Part shown: in pieces, positions 33,575 through 44,843 of the stretch
Position numbering within the stretch: position 1 is the first letter of the stretch
Layout: each line of letters begins with the position of its first letter
Notes under the pieces: model-generated
The model's input: the letters and a program-made list of their open reading frames with translations, nothing else
Told to the model about the DNA's origin: nothing
Databases searched by the model: none
Position numbers and translations under genes: made by a program
Source: Cylindrobasidium torrendii FP15055 ss-10
Taxonomy: Eukaryota > Basidiomycota > Agaricomycetes > Agaricales > Physalacriaceae
DNA length: 64,000 nt
Direction: 5' to 3'
NCBI GenBank assembly: GCA_000934385.1
Contig: KN880534.1
Location: 1 to 64,000, forward strand

Positions 33575-35940
33575 TTAATGGTGGAACACAGCCGGATTAT
33601 CAATAATGAGGCGTATAGCCTCGTCGTGGAAGACGTCTGGGAACGTCGTCATCCCTCCTGGACCCACCTTCATCTGCAACAGAACCTTTGAACGATCTCA
33701 GTACCCACACACCCCATTCGAGAGAAAGATAGAAGCTCACCTTGTTGTCCTCGGTGTACATGGGCCATTCCGGGCCTGCATCATCCCATTAGCTCACATA
33801 CAACCCTAGTGAGTAATAAAGCGAGCTTACGGGAAGACCCCTTGCCGTCATTAGGCGTCAAGCTCGTCGCAAACGACAGCCAATAATCCATAACATACGT
33901 CGCCAATTCGACCATCTCCGGTTCATTGGGATCCACAAGCCCGAACTGGAATGCGTTGTTGTCTTCATGGGCAGCTGGAGTTAACACACACATCAGTACA
34001 CCTCGTCCCCTCGAACATATCCTATGAGGGGAAACGCACCTCCAAGATACGCCGGATGCTCATGTTCGCCATTCTGCGTCCACATGAATCCCCAAGTCGG
34101 GAGCCCGAACTTCACCATGGACTCCTGCCACTCGCGACGCAGACTCTGGAAAAGCATATCACCAGCTACACACATCATCATCAGCACACACAGCGGTCAA
34201 ACCCAAACAGAACATGCACGCACTCATCGCAGCAAGACGCTTGAATCGCGGGTCGAAGCCGAACGTTTCCTCGCCCGTGAAGTAGGGAGATCCCTCTGCA
34301 GGGTCCTGCGAGTATAGCGACATGAACTTCGTCAGAGTCTCCTTGAAATACGCCTCGTCCGTCATAGCCGGCGTGATGTTGAACGCAAGGAAGTCGTAGA
34401 TGAATTCGTCAGTGTAGTTGGCTTGCGGCCAGCGAATGAAGTATGGGCCTGCGGATTACTTGTTAAATTTAGGGCTAGCAAAGCGCGTACAACACGCACC
34501 TTCGTCGCGCGTCGTCCCTGCGAGGGTGGGAACCTGGGTGAAGTGGCCAACGGCGGTGCGTTCTGACGGGAGCACGGGAAGCAGTCCATCGGGCCCGTCG
34601 AGGCATGGGCCGAACGGGAACATCTGCACGCCGTAGAGGTCGCGAGGATATATGTTGGCTTGCAACAAACTCGAGTTGTCCACCGCTCTCAAGCAGTCAA
34701 GGGTAGCGCCACTCCCAACAGTGTCCGCACATTGGGGAATGCCGCCCACATAAGAAGACCAGGACTGCTCGCGGTCAACAGCGCGCTTGAGCGGAAGGGT
34801 CGATGTCCATCCAGATTCATGGATCTATCAATGTCTTCAGAAGATGCCGTTTACTCTGAGAAGGAGAGATACTTACGGCGGCGCGATAGTACGGAGGATC
34901 GTGCTGGGTAAGGCTGATTATACTGGTGATGATACTGCCTGCACTCAGACCAAACGCTGTAACCTGAAAGAGTCAATTAGACATCGAGCTCTACCAATGC
35001 AACAAGTACTCACTTCTTTCTTGTTTCCGCCAAACGCCCAAATGTTATCTTGGACCCATTGAAGGGCCGTAATCGCATCGCGCACACCGAGATTGAGAAT
35101 ACCCGCGTCGTACGCCTCTTGGCCTTGGGGAAATCCGAGGGGACCAAGGCGGTAGTTGGCGCTAACGAGAAGAACAGGTGTTCCCTGACAAGGTTGATTA
35201 AGAATCTGTTCGGATACTCCAAAGTGAACTAACCCTTTCAACGCTGCGCGCAACGAGGTTGGTTGCGTTATAGTACGAGGCTCCGCAGAACCAGAATCCG
35301 CCACCGCATAGCCTAGAGTAGTGTTAGACCGTCTTCGAAACTGTCGGATGCTGCGACGTACCAGAACATGACCGGAATGGGACCCTCGATGCCACTGGGT
35401 TTGTAAATGTCGAGTGTCAGACAGTCTTCTGACTTTTCACGACCGTAGCGAACTTCCTGTTGTGCCAGTTAGAGGGAGCATCACAGTGGATGAGGAGTCA
35501 CTTGCCGGCTGAAGGCATATCGGGCCAGACACTGTCGCATTGAGGACGCCGCCTCCGAGAGATGTTTTGAGCACTGGCGGTCTTAGTCGTAGATCACCAA
35601 GTGGTGGTTCGGCATAGGGGATATCTGGAAGAACGATTAAGAGCGCGCCTATTATCGAGCGTCTCGACTTACTGCCATAGAAGTCAACACCGCTGTCCGT
35701 GTACGACGTGCCGACGAGGGTTGTAGCACCCAGATGAGTTATGGGACCAGTGTGGTCGGGTTGGCATGCTAAAGGAGAGAGGAGGGTGGGGGCAAGGCCG
35801 GTGTCGCAGCCTGCCAGTTTTCCCAGCAAGAAGGCGTAGCCATTCCAGACTGAGCCAACCAGGCCGTCTGGCGTGTCGAATAGAGCAGAGGCGAGAGATG
35901 CGGAGGCCGCTAGAGCAGCGACGTGAGTGTGTACGCGCAT
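33575..35940 (-). CDS. Secreted type-B carboxylesterase/lipase
   Basis: An alpha/beta-hydrolase of the carboxylesterase/cholinesterase family that hydrolyses carboxylic esters, predicted extracellular. The N-terminus MRVHTHVAALAASASLASA is a signal peptide. Oxyanion-hole sequence GGGFWFCGASYYNATNL is split by introns. The nucleophile elbow reads FGLSAGSI, with Leu where many members have GESAG. Acidic triad residue lies in GTTRDEG, and the His in GAAHEDNNAFQFG, so the Ser-Glu-His triad appears intact. The C-terminus is GPEWPMYTEDNK, then FHDEAIRLIIDNPAVFHH and the stop at 33575. About ten short introns; roughly 550 aa. Substrate unknown; fungal relatives include feruloyl-, lipid- and sterol-ester hydrolases. 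Confidence 0.9.
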
Positions 35941-36013
35941 GCCTACGAGTGGCAGCTGGGGTGAGATGGGTGGGTGGGAAAAGAAAGTGGCTGAGTGGAT
36001 ATTGGATGGCAAA

Positions 36014-36021
36014 TATATATA
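36014..36021 (-). promoter_or_regulatory. TATA box of carboxylesterase gene
   Basis: TATATATA on the minus strand, about 74 bp upstream of the carboxylesterase ATG at 35940. Sequence and spacing fit a core promoter. Confidence 0.5.
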
Positions 36022-38015
36022 GTCGTCGGCGACCACAACAAGGCGGTCGTGTCTTGGAGGTGCATGCACTCCACAGAAGAATTATAATTAGGACTGGCGG
36101 TCATTCAAAGTGGAAAGACAACAGGCTTCCATGTCGCTTCCAGCCCTCGCCGCTGTTCACTAGCACTGTCCGTTTCCGATTTGCCAGAAATCAATATTCT
36201 ACAGGCGTGGGGCGTCCGATTCTCACAGTAATACCGTCAGCCTGGACGATAAGGCTGAAAGGCTACGCTGATGCCTTTTTGTAATCTCCTCGGAATCGGA
36301 GATGGTCATGGTCAAAAGGTAATGGCAACACGTGATCGCATGCCAGCCCACGGATCGCTCGGCAGTGGACTAAGACTTTGTCCATTGTCCACCCATTGTC
36401 CGCCGCCGCAGTCCATAACGCTCGTATTTCGCCTTCCTGCCACCACTCGACGCGTTCTCCTGTCAAAAGAGAAGGAAATCGCGGTCAAAACAAAGACTGT
36501 ACCATGCAATTGATTGTCAACTTTCCTGCGTCCGTGTAGGAATTGGCCTGGCGCTTGCCATACTGTCCAACCGGTGTCGTCAAAGCGCTCACCACACCCA
36601 TTGCATGTCAGTCAAATCTTTGGTCAACTCACAGGTCTCCTTTCCGAAGCCTAGGACGACATCACTCGTTCGCTTCGCCAACTGTTCCGCTCGCCGAATT
36701 GTTGGCCGCAAAATACGCCTGAATTCGGCTTCGTCCCGTCCCATGCTGGACGTTCCCGACGGATGAACCGATGACCGGCGGCAGACGCTAGCAGAAGGTG
36801 CACTGATGTTGACATTACACTTGAACGCCCCGTGCGCCATTCGCTATGAGGCAACTGTGATGCTTGGAAGAACAGCGACACTGCACCCCACACTTCCGTC
36901 ACCTCCCCTATGGACCGAGAGTGTTAATGGCCAGGCTACACGGGTGCCAAGTCGCGAGTCGTGGCAAAACATCCTTAAAGAATCCCACGAACATTTATTG
37001 AACGAACATGGTGGTGTTTAATGTTACATCGCGTTGGTGAGTTCGGGTGCACACATATGTTGCTTGGGTTCTTCCTTCTTTGGCGTGCACTTTGTCTCGA
37101 TGACGAAGACTACAGTGCGATGCTAACCTCAGGCTACTAGCACCTGCTAGCACCCCGATGCTAGAAGTACACCCGCGTCAGCATTGGTGCCGACTACGCC
37201 ATTCAGCGGCTGGAGCGTTCCTTCGGTCATACCGAATTTCACATCTGGATTCCCGCTATTCCGATGCTCTGTGGTTTTCGAACTTACATCAGTGGACTGT
37301 GGGGATGCATACGCACCATAACCCGTTCGAATGGTCAGTACGCAGTCCAGGACTGGGACCATGCGCGAGCTAGGCTACGTCTCCGCACACTCTAGATTCA
37401 GTCATACTTGAGAGCCTGTATACACGGAGTGACCGACCCTGCAATCGAAGTTGTGCACGCATACGTTTCGAGGACACACACATCAAAGCAATATTGCACA
37501 TATTCCCCGCGGAAGCGCTGACTGTGCACCCACAATAGGAAAGGAATGTCCAAGACGTGGGTATCAGAAGTGATTTGGTGCCACTACTGGGTCCCATTCC
37601 CCACACCCATCGTCCGTTACGTATCTCTTGGGGCCATACCATTTTCAACGTACTCAGCTTCAACGTACTGTGTACTTGCTGAATGGCAGTCGAATGATAC
37701 CTCACGCACAAGAATGGCGTGTCATGTTGATGTTGAATGCATCGTTCAGAGTGCTAGCGCTTTTCGCCTCAATCGAGTACGCTATGAAATCAGCACTGAA
37801 TGCATCGAACCTGCAGCGAACAAAGTTGATCGGGATTTACCGAGAGCCCTGGATTTTATTAACCGCCTTTTGGTTACTTTAGGCCACTTTCCCCGTTTAT
37901 GAACACAGACTGGACGCGCCTGCTATTCTGTTTCGACCAGGGTCAACACCCGATGGCATTGCTCTGGCTTGCCGGATTAAAAAGGCCGAGGCCACACTAT
38001 GTAACTTCTCGGGCA

Positions 38016-38023
38016 TATATATA
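38016..38023 (+). promoter_or_regulatory. TATA box of cytochrome P450 gene
   Basis: TATATATA, about 57 bp upstream of the P450 ATG at 38080, on the same strand. It suggests an inducible, TATA-dependent promoter. Confidence 0.55.
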
Positions 38024-38079
38024 CACAGGTGTGCGAGAGGGAGCAATCAGTCTGTTCGACGTTCCTTTCCTCCCCATCC

Positions 38080-40221
38080 ATGGTGTCCGCCTTCGAGTCG
38101 CTGGGTTTCCTAGCTGCTTTAGTGCTCTTCCTCTGCTACAACCGATGGAGAGCAATACCCAAACCGCCTGGCCCTCGCGGCCTCCCAATTATTGGCAATC
38201 TGTTCGACGTGCCAAAAGGCAAAGAGTGGGAGGCGTTCTCTGAGATGGGACGGGTATACGGTATGTCATCGGTAAACCGTCGAATGCTTGAGCTGACCGT
38301 CACCGTTAGGACCTCTCTCATCGCTCACTGTCGGACCCACAACCATCGTGGTCGTGAACTCACACAAGAAGGCGGTCGAGCTCCTCGTACAGAAATCCAG
38401 TATCTTCAGTAGCAGACCCTTCCTAGGCATGACCGGTGAGATGATGGGTCATGCAAGGGCGGCTGGCCTTATTCCTTACGGACACGAGCTGCGTCAGATG
38501 AGGTTAGCTTATGATGAGGTGCACCGTCCCATACCAATTGCTCATACCCTTCCAGGAAAATGTACTATCAAGATTTTGGTACAGCGTCTGCAGTCAAGAG
38601 TATGTGGCCGCAAGTGCAAACCCTCTCGCACAAGCTCGTAACCAGTCTACTCGAACGGCCCAAGGATTTCCTCGACATCGCTTTCAGGTGCGTTTGTATC
38701 CCTATCGCGCGCTTTGCGCAGCGCATGCCAACGACCTGGATTTAGGCACGCCGGCGCCCTCACCATAAAGGCTGGCTATGGGTATGACCTCCCTAGCCAT
38801 GGTAAAGATAGACTCTTCGACCTCGGCTGGGAGTGTGTAGAGTCCGCGAACCAGGTTTGCATATCATGCTTCTCTCGAAGAAGTTTATCTTACTAGCCAT
38901 CTTTACAGTCATTCAATTATTGGCCCAACAAGCTCCCATTCTGTTTGTTCAACTCCCGTATGGCGCCTTCATCTCACTGACCGGTCGTCGTCCAGTACGC
39001 CATATCCCCGACTGGTTCCCCGGCGCACACTTCAAGAAGCAGGCCAAAGCATGGTTCCGTCTGCACGAAGATTTCGTCGACGAGTCCCTTGACTACGTTC
39101 GCAAGGAAATGGTGGGTCGCGGATGCCCTCTCCATGTCGGCACGACGTCATAACGATTCTCAAGGCGGCGGGGACTGCGCCGGAATCCTACGTTTCCAAA
39201 CGACTCGGGAAGAACCTTTCGCTGCAGGACTATGACATTCTCCGGTACGGCGCTAGCGCCATATTCATCGGTGCGCTTGTGTGCTCGTGATAGATGAATT
39301 TCGTACTCATCCGTTACTTCCAAGGCGGCATTGAAACTGTTCGTGGTAACATGCTAGGATGCGCTGCCAAAGTGCTAAACATTTTTATAGACTGGAGCGA
39401 CGTTACAGGCGTTTTTCTGTCTTATGACGGCCTATCCAGAGGTCCAGAGGCGCGCCCAGGCCGAGATTCTCAGTGTATGTGGGCCCGATAGGTTGCCGAC
39501 CATCGAGGACAGACCAAGCATGCCTTACACAAACGCGCTGCTTCTAGAGATCTTCCGGTTTTACCCTCCAACTCCATGTGGTCAGTATTCCCCGGAATCC
39601 AAGTGTGCGGACGCGCTCACACGCAACCTCAGGTGTCCCTCATAGCAGCACCGCAGACGACGTCCACGATGGCTACTACATTCCGAAAGGCAGCATTGTC
39701 ATCACGAATGCATGGTACGTCTAGTGTATTTGATTGACGCTTCGCCGGCTCATGTGATGTAGGCAAATGTCCAGAGACGAGGATGTGTACCGAAATCCCA
39801 ACAAGTTCGACCCCACGCGCTTCCTTGGAAAGAATCCCGAGCAATCCCCTCACGAATGGTCATTCGGCTTTGGAAGACGGTATGTTGTACTCCCGCTATT
39901 AGAGCCTATTTCTCATCGATCTTCTCACAGTGGTTGTTCTGGCCTTCTTCTCGCTGATACGTTCCTGTGGTCTTCATTCACGACGTGCTTAGCCGCCTTC
40001 AACATGGAACCTGTGCGTGACCAGAATGGCGCGCCCGTCTACCCCGAACTCGAATACAAACCGGCGCTTATCTGGTATGTGCTCTGCCGCCGCGCATTAC
40101 AGCTCAGTCTACTCACGGACTGCAACGAAGCCCGCCAAAGCCCTTCACATGCAACATTGTCCCCCGCCTCCCACGGGCACAGCTCGACGAGCTTCTTCTC
40201 ACGACCGAATCCACTCTGTAA
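38080..40221 (+). CDS. Cytochrome P450 monooxygenase
   Basis: A membrane-anchored heme monooxygenase with about ten introns, roughly 500 aa. The N-terminal helix (LGFLAALVLFLCY) is followed by the hinge PKPPGPRGLPIIGNL. The I-helix reads GGIET + TGATLQAFFCLMTAYPEV after splicing at an ACT|GTTCGT donor and a TTTATAG acceptor, so the (A/G)GxETT oxygen-activation motif is rebuilt across an intron. The K-helix has EIFR (ExxR). FDPTRF precedes the heme loop FGFGRR + GCSG, also rebuilt across an intron, with the Cys present but Ser instead of the usual Pro after it. The end reads KPFTCNIVPRLPRAQLDEL, stop at 40219. It resembles the large basidiomycete families annotated as O-methylsterigmatocystin oxidoreductase-like; the substrate is unknown. 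Confidence 0.88.
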
Positions 40222-41392
40222 CATAGTAGCATACATGTCTCGCCATTCCTCCTACTCAGCTTAGCTTAGTTGTATAGTAAACACTCCCCCGTTATCATCT
40301 CTCCTTTGATTTGTTGTCACTTTTGTTTCTGTACATAAGTGCGCACTATCCTAACAGCATACACAACGATCGTAGCCCTACTAACCATCCCTCCCTAGTA
40401 CCTCTAGTACTCTACAGCCAACTTCTTCTTGCTCTCTTTTCAGGTTATCTGGTGGCAACGCGGCGGCTTGAAAAAACGTAGCTCGCACAAATGAAATACA
40501 CATGCCAATTCGAGCTGTGAAGGAACTAACGGCTCTGTAATGGCTTGACTGATGTCCTTCAGGCAAGAACATGCATACATCCCCCCAAAATCCCCCTCGA
40601 ATGTCCCAACAGCTAGGTTGCAATTGTTCAACTTGTCACCGGACCCCGATCGATTTTATTGACGTGCTTACCAAATCACAATGGGAGCTGTCAAAGTAAG
40701 GTCCAGGGTTCGACCCAACTCGTGCTGTCTTTGACGATGGTATGCATTATGATGATTACTTGCCGCAATGAGGTAAAGATACACGGCCCGTGTATGTTCC
40801 TATCTACACTAGGTCACCTCGAGGTTTGTAGTACTAATGAAGGACGGATGCTTTGTGACCCGCGGTATCCAGCACGGCATTACTTTTCAGCTCAAAGTTT
40901 GGTCTGATGCTTTCCGCCATTCAATATCAAGAGCCGACCGGTATCGAAGGTCTGCAGGCCGGGAGTGCTAGTGAATTTACACCGGTCTCGAGCCTTCTCT
41001 GAGTACACAACATTAAAGTGACTCACGATGACTTACCAGTACTTACCCCGAATGGTGCATCCCTTGTTCTCTTCCTATATAAGGCTAGGGCAGTATCGAC
41101 GCCCGGTCCATACTGTGGCAGTGACATCACTAGGTAGTGTTCAACGGCATTCATCAATCAATTTAGACCTCGTTACTCGATGGTCTCAAGCCACAGTTAT
41201 TTCGCAGACTCCCCGGAATATCGAGATACTTTTGGGTCAAAGTTGAATGATTGGAATTTGCTGTGTAGAACGACGGCGTCAGACGTCGGGACACACGTAC
41301 CCCATTATTCACAGCCAATAGGCTGGCAGGGTCATGGAAGCACGCATTCAAATACAGTATACAGTACACCAACCAAAAAAAATACATATTGT
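40222..41392. other. Intergenic between convergent genes
   Basis: About 1.2 kb. It contains an orphan plus-strand TATATAAG at 41076-41083 pointing toward the UTP3 3' end. No gene recognised. Confidence 0.5.
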
Positions 41393-43573
41393 TCAACTGA
41401 GGCGCACAGACTTGACGACCTTGGAAATACCAGATCGCTCTCCGTCGTACTTGCCTCCGTCACCACCCTTGTATACAGCCTTTTGCGAAGAGACCTTCTT
41501 CTGCGCCTGGTCGTACTTCTGGCGTTTCTTGACACGCGGGTTGCGCACGCTCTTGGACCGATGCGGCGTGAGGCCACGATTCTTGAGCATCGCGGTCGTC
41601 AGCGCACGAGGACCTTCTGCACTTGCCGGTCCAGTATCCATTCTACAAGCTTCGTCAGAACAAGAAAGCATAGTGATGAAAACAACATGCCTGGCAGTGT
41701 TTTCCTCGTGTGCGACCTTCCTCGCTTCCTTCTTCTCCTGCTTTTGTTTCTTAACCAAGTCATAATACCCATCGTCATCCTGAGTATCAACATCCATTCC
41801 AGTGCCTTTCCACTCCTGCATATTGACTTCGGAGTCCGCGTCGTCCAAATCCGCGCCGCCCTGCTTCTCCAACCTCCGCTTGGCCTCAGCCTCCCCGCGA
41901 ATGTCTTTCTGGCGCCTTCTTTCTTTGTACGGAATGTCGTCGTCGCCACCCACCGCTTCGTTCCGTGCACCTTTCCTCCTGGCACTGGCGCTTTCGATCT
42001 TGCTCGTATGGAATCGCAAAGTTTTCTTGCGCGCCTTCTTGTCCATTGCATCTGCATGTTGCAACTCTGTTGCCTCTCCATACCCGTCGTCAGCCACGTC
42101 CATTTTCCCAGGAGCAGAAGACGACGAAGAGACAACATCAGGCTCGACAAGGTCAAACACCACTGCGGGCTTGCTCTCGCCTGAATTCGCCTTGCGTTTC
42201 TTTTTCGGTCGGCTTGGTTCGCTAATTGGTTGGACCTGTAGTGGCTTGATACGTATTGTGGGAAGAGGAACTGCCGTTTCTTCTTGTGCATCTTCCAGAA
42301 GGTCGTTTAGTTCGTTGTCCTCGAGGGGAGCATTCTTGTCGAGTCCCCAGATATGCTCAGCATCGTCATCTTCGTCAATGTCGAACTCGCCATCATCAAT
42401 GTCCAGGTCATCTTCCTCTTCTGAGTCGCGTTCAGAGTCGGAGTTGCCAAAGTCAAGGTCTTCCATAGTAATGAGCGACTGCTTGAGTGTGAGGAGGCGG
42501 GACATAATTGGGTGTGTTCTGAGCAGCTCAGGGTGCTGGGCATGCTTTTCGGTGGAGCGAAGATGAATGTAGAATGCAAGAGTGGTTGCATATGTCAACA
42601 GAGTCTCTATAGCGGGGTCAGAAGTTTATAAAACACAATTGGGGACGCATACGGTAGTACAAATGCAGCATGCCTGACTTCACCCCATCGGCGCCTTCCA
42701 ACTCCATACTGCAGGAAGGTTAGCGTATTGGACCCCATAGCCAGCAGATACGCACGCCTCAATGTTCTTTTGGGTCCTGGAAAGGGCATGCGTGGTGTCT
42801 GTCCAGTCACGAGCGAGCGCCAGGCTCTCTGGGTCCGTCTTTTCGAAATGCCGAATTAACGCATCGTCTTCTGTGGGTAATGATTGCACAATAGGTGCAT
42901 CAACCAACATGCTTTGAATATCGTTGGAACAATGAATCCGGGGTATAAATGGCAACGCACTCATCGTCCACAGAGAGCGTGAGGTCAATAGGATCATTTA
43001 GACCAAAGTCATCGTCCGACATGGCTTGCCGAGACTTGAGCTGGAGTTTGATGGCCTCTTTCTCCTCGAGTTCTTGGCCTTCCTCGTCGTCCGACTCAAG
43101 TTGGGCTGCGTTCGAGGAATAGTAGGCTGCCCGTGAGGTACCCCAATCTTCGTCCTCAGAAGATTCGTCTGATTCTTCTGAGTCGGAGTCCTTGTTCTTC
43201 CTTCCCTTCTTCTTTAAGTCCTTCTTCTTTGACTTTTTAGGCGGGGCGTCGTCGTCAACATCCATTGTATCGTCAAAGTCATCTTCTTCCTCGTCCTCGT
43301 CCAGGTCGCCTGCACCTCCCAGAGAGAAGACATCTTCGTCATCTACATCATCCATTTCGTCCTCGCGTCCCATAAGAACTCCGTCGCGTGCGGAGTGGAC
43401 TGTAGCTGATATGAGCCGTAGCGCCACACAAGTTGCTAAAACGCACACTGCTCCTCGTCGTCCATTGGGATGTCATTGCGGGTGTTCCATTTCTTGACTG
43501 AGGCATCTCCTCTTTTCAACGGTTTGCGTTGCTTTGCGCTTCCGCCCTTTGAGGAACCGCGTTTCTTGGCCAT
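41393..43573 (-). CDS. UTP3: UTP3/SAS10, small-subunit processome protein
   Basis: A nucleolar component of the U3 snoRNP/SSU processome needed for 18S rRNA maturation. Exon 1 ([18 protein letters not shown]) is basic. Exon 2 is strongly acidic with [16 protein letters not shown]. The central Sas10/Utp3/C1D helical part reads [26 protein letters not shown], then [16 protein letters not shown] and [14 protein letters not shown]. The C-terminal Sas10 domain is diagnostic: [47 protein letters not shown]. About five exons, roughly 650 aa. It is divergent from mitochondrial uS12 with 105 bp between ATGs. Confidence 0.93.
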
Positions 43574-43678
43574 CGTCGTAAGTGCAAAACTTGTAGGGGA
43601 ACCAAAAATTCCGGACCGATCAACCGGCGAGAACGGAAAGAATGCGATCACAGCTACCGACTGCCGTACCCTCCGACC

Positions 43679-44284
43679 ATGAACAGATTTGTGCGCGCGC
43701 TGGCGTCGACGTCGCGCGTCGCCCGTCCGGGAACCCTGCCCCGGACGACGCCAACGTCGTTTATTCTCAACCAGGCCCGCGCTTTCCATGTATCCTCTCC
43801 AGCGTCAGCGACGATGAACCAGGCCATGAAGCGCGCAAAGAAACCCGTCCGCCCAACCCAGTTGACCAAAGCTCCCCTTTTGGACAACTGCCCGCAACGG
43901 AAGGGCGTCTGCACCGGCATTGTCATTGCCAAACCCAAGAAACCGAACTCGGCCAAGCGCAAGGTCGCGCGTATCAAACTTACGAACGGAAACACTCTTC
44001 AGGCTTATATCATGGGAGAAGGGCACAACCTGCAGGACCATAGTGTGGTGACAATCCGTGGGGGACGTACCAAGGATTTGCCCGGTGTCAAGTGCGTTTA
44101 CGGTGATCGTTCAGAGCGGACACTGCTGACTGCAACACAGGTACAAGGTTGTTCGTGGTGCACTTGATTTCAGCGCTGTTGTTGGCCGCAAGACTTCGCG
44201 CAGTACCTATGGGTGCGTTGCATGCATCGAATTCCATGTTGTTTCTGACAATGCTTCCGCAGTGCGAAGAAGCCGAAAAAGTAG
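43679..44284 (+). CDS. Mitochondrial ribosomal protein uS12m (S12)
   Basis: The decoding-centre protein of the mitochondrial small ribosomal subunit. A presequence rich in Arg, Ser and Thr ([18 protein letters not shown]) precedes the S12 fold, which starts near [15 protein letters not shown]. Conserved S12 blocks are [52 protein letters not shown] and [12 protein letters not shown] short intron near 44093-44147 leads to [17 protein letters not shown], and another near 44212-44263 to the final [11 protein letters not shown] contains the lysine-adjacent site of classical streptomycin-resistance mutations in bacteria. Stop at 44282. Confidence 0.95.
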
Positions 44285-44290
44285 CTTGGT

Positions 44291-44728
44291 TTACAATACA
44301 TCTACACTAGTTTTGCTAGGGCCCGACGTGACCTGTCTAAATTCTCGAACAAGCGCGTGTGTGATGCTACTTGGATGAACTACTACAGAGCTGTGAGGGA
44401 TGGGACAAAGCTTGAGAGGGTATATAACGTACGGATCCGATGCATTCTTCATGATTGTTAGCTTGCCAGCGGAGGCAGCAGTGACCATCTGCTGCTCAAT
44501 GGATCTGTTGATTTTGGCAGAGAGATTCTGATAGCAACGTGAGTTCGAGGAGGGGTCGCCGAATGCCATTTTGCATACCTTGTGAAGCTGAGCCTGCTTC
44601 ACGAGCACTGTCTTTTTGGGAGGAATAACCCTTTTGCCCTTTTTTGTCCCGGATGCAGCGCGCTGAGCGTGTCTTGCGTTACCGCCAGGGGCTTTGGTCT
44701 GCAAGCCCTTCGTTTTGCCTTGGGCCAT
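44291..44728 (-). CDS. UPF0390-family small basic protein
   Basis: A short lysine-rich protein related to human C19orf53 (Leydig cell tumour 10 kDa homologue). The start MAQGKTKGLQTKAPGG is typical, followed by GTKKGKRVIPPKKTVLVKQAQLHK. A GTATGC...TATCAG intron precedes NLSAKINRSIEQQMV and AGKLTIMKNASDP. The 3' end is unsure: reading on gives a stop at 44291. A 42-nt frame-neutral intron is possible. A longer intron, GTACGT...TTTAGACAG, would end SRRALAKLV with a stop at 44302. Function unknown; probably nucleolar or RNA-associated by composition. It is convergent with uS12m, with under 20 bp between stops, and divergent from NDUFA9 with 115 bp between ATGs. Confidence 0.8.
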   Translation of the reverse strand: MAQGKTKGLQTKAPGGNARHAQRAASGTKKGKRVIPPKKTVLVKQAQLHKVCKMAFGDPSSNSRCYQNLSAKINRSIEQQMVTAASAGKLTIMKNASDPYVIYPLKLCPIPHSSVVVHPSSITHALVREFRQVTSGPSKTSVDVL

Positions 44729-44843
44729 TGTGGCGTAAACAGAAGAGAATATTGGTTTCGGTCACACTTGGTCACAACGATCCTTCCTTGTGTGGTGCCG
44801 TTGCTCGGGTTAGGGTATATTCCGCCATCTACCGACAACATCC

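Larger units (their letters stand above)
35941..38079. other. Intergenic, divergent gene flanks
   Basis: About 2.1 kb between the carboxylesterase and the P450 starts. Both ends carry TATA boxes. Small local duplications occur, such as CTAGCACC twice near 37139-37156 and TTCAACGTACT twice near 37648-37670. No gene can be supported. Confidence 0.5.

Noticed and set aside
38080..40221. Interpreting the P450 as a pseudogene because of broken frames
   Set aside because: All breaks can be explained by short GT-AG introns, and every catalytic motif is restored after splicing.
40700..40725. GGGTTCGACCC resembling a tRNA T-arm
   Set aside because: The second stem pair fails and no anticodon arm is found upstream.
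41802..42566. 254-codon plus-strand ORF
   Set aside because: It is antisense to the UTP3 coding exon and is Ser/Arg-rich, as expected from the complement of acidic/lysine codons.
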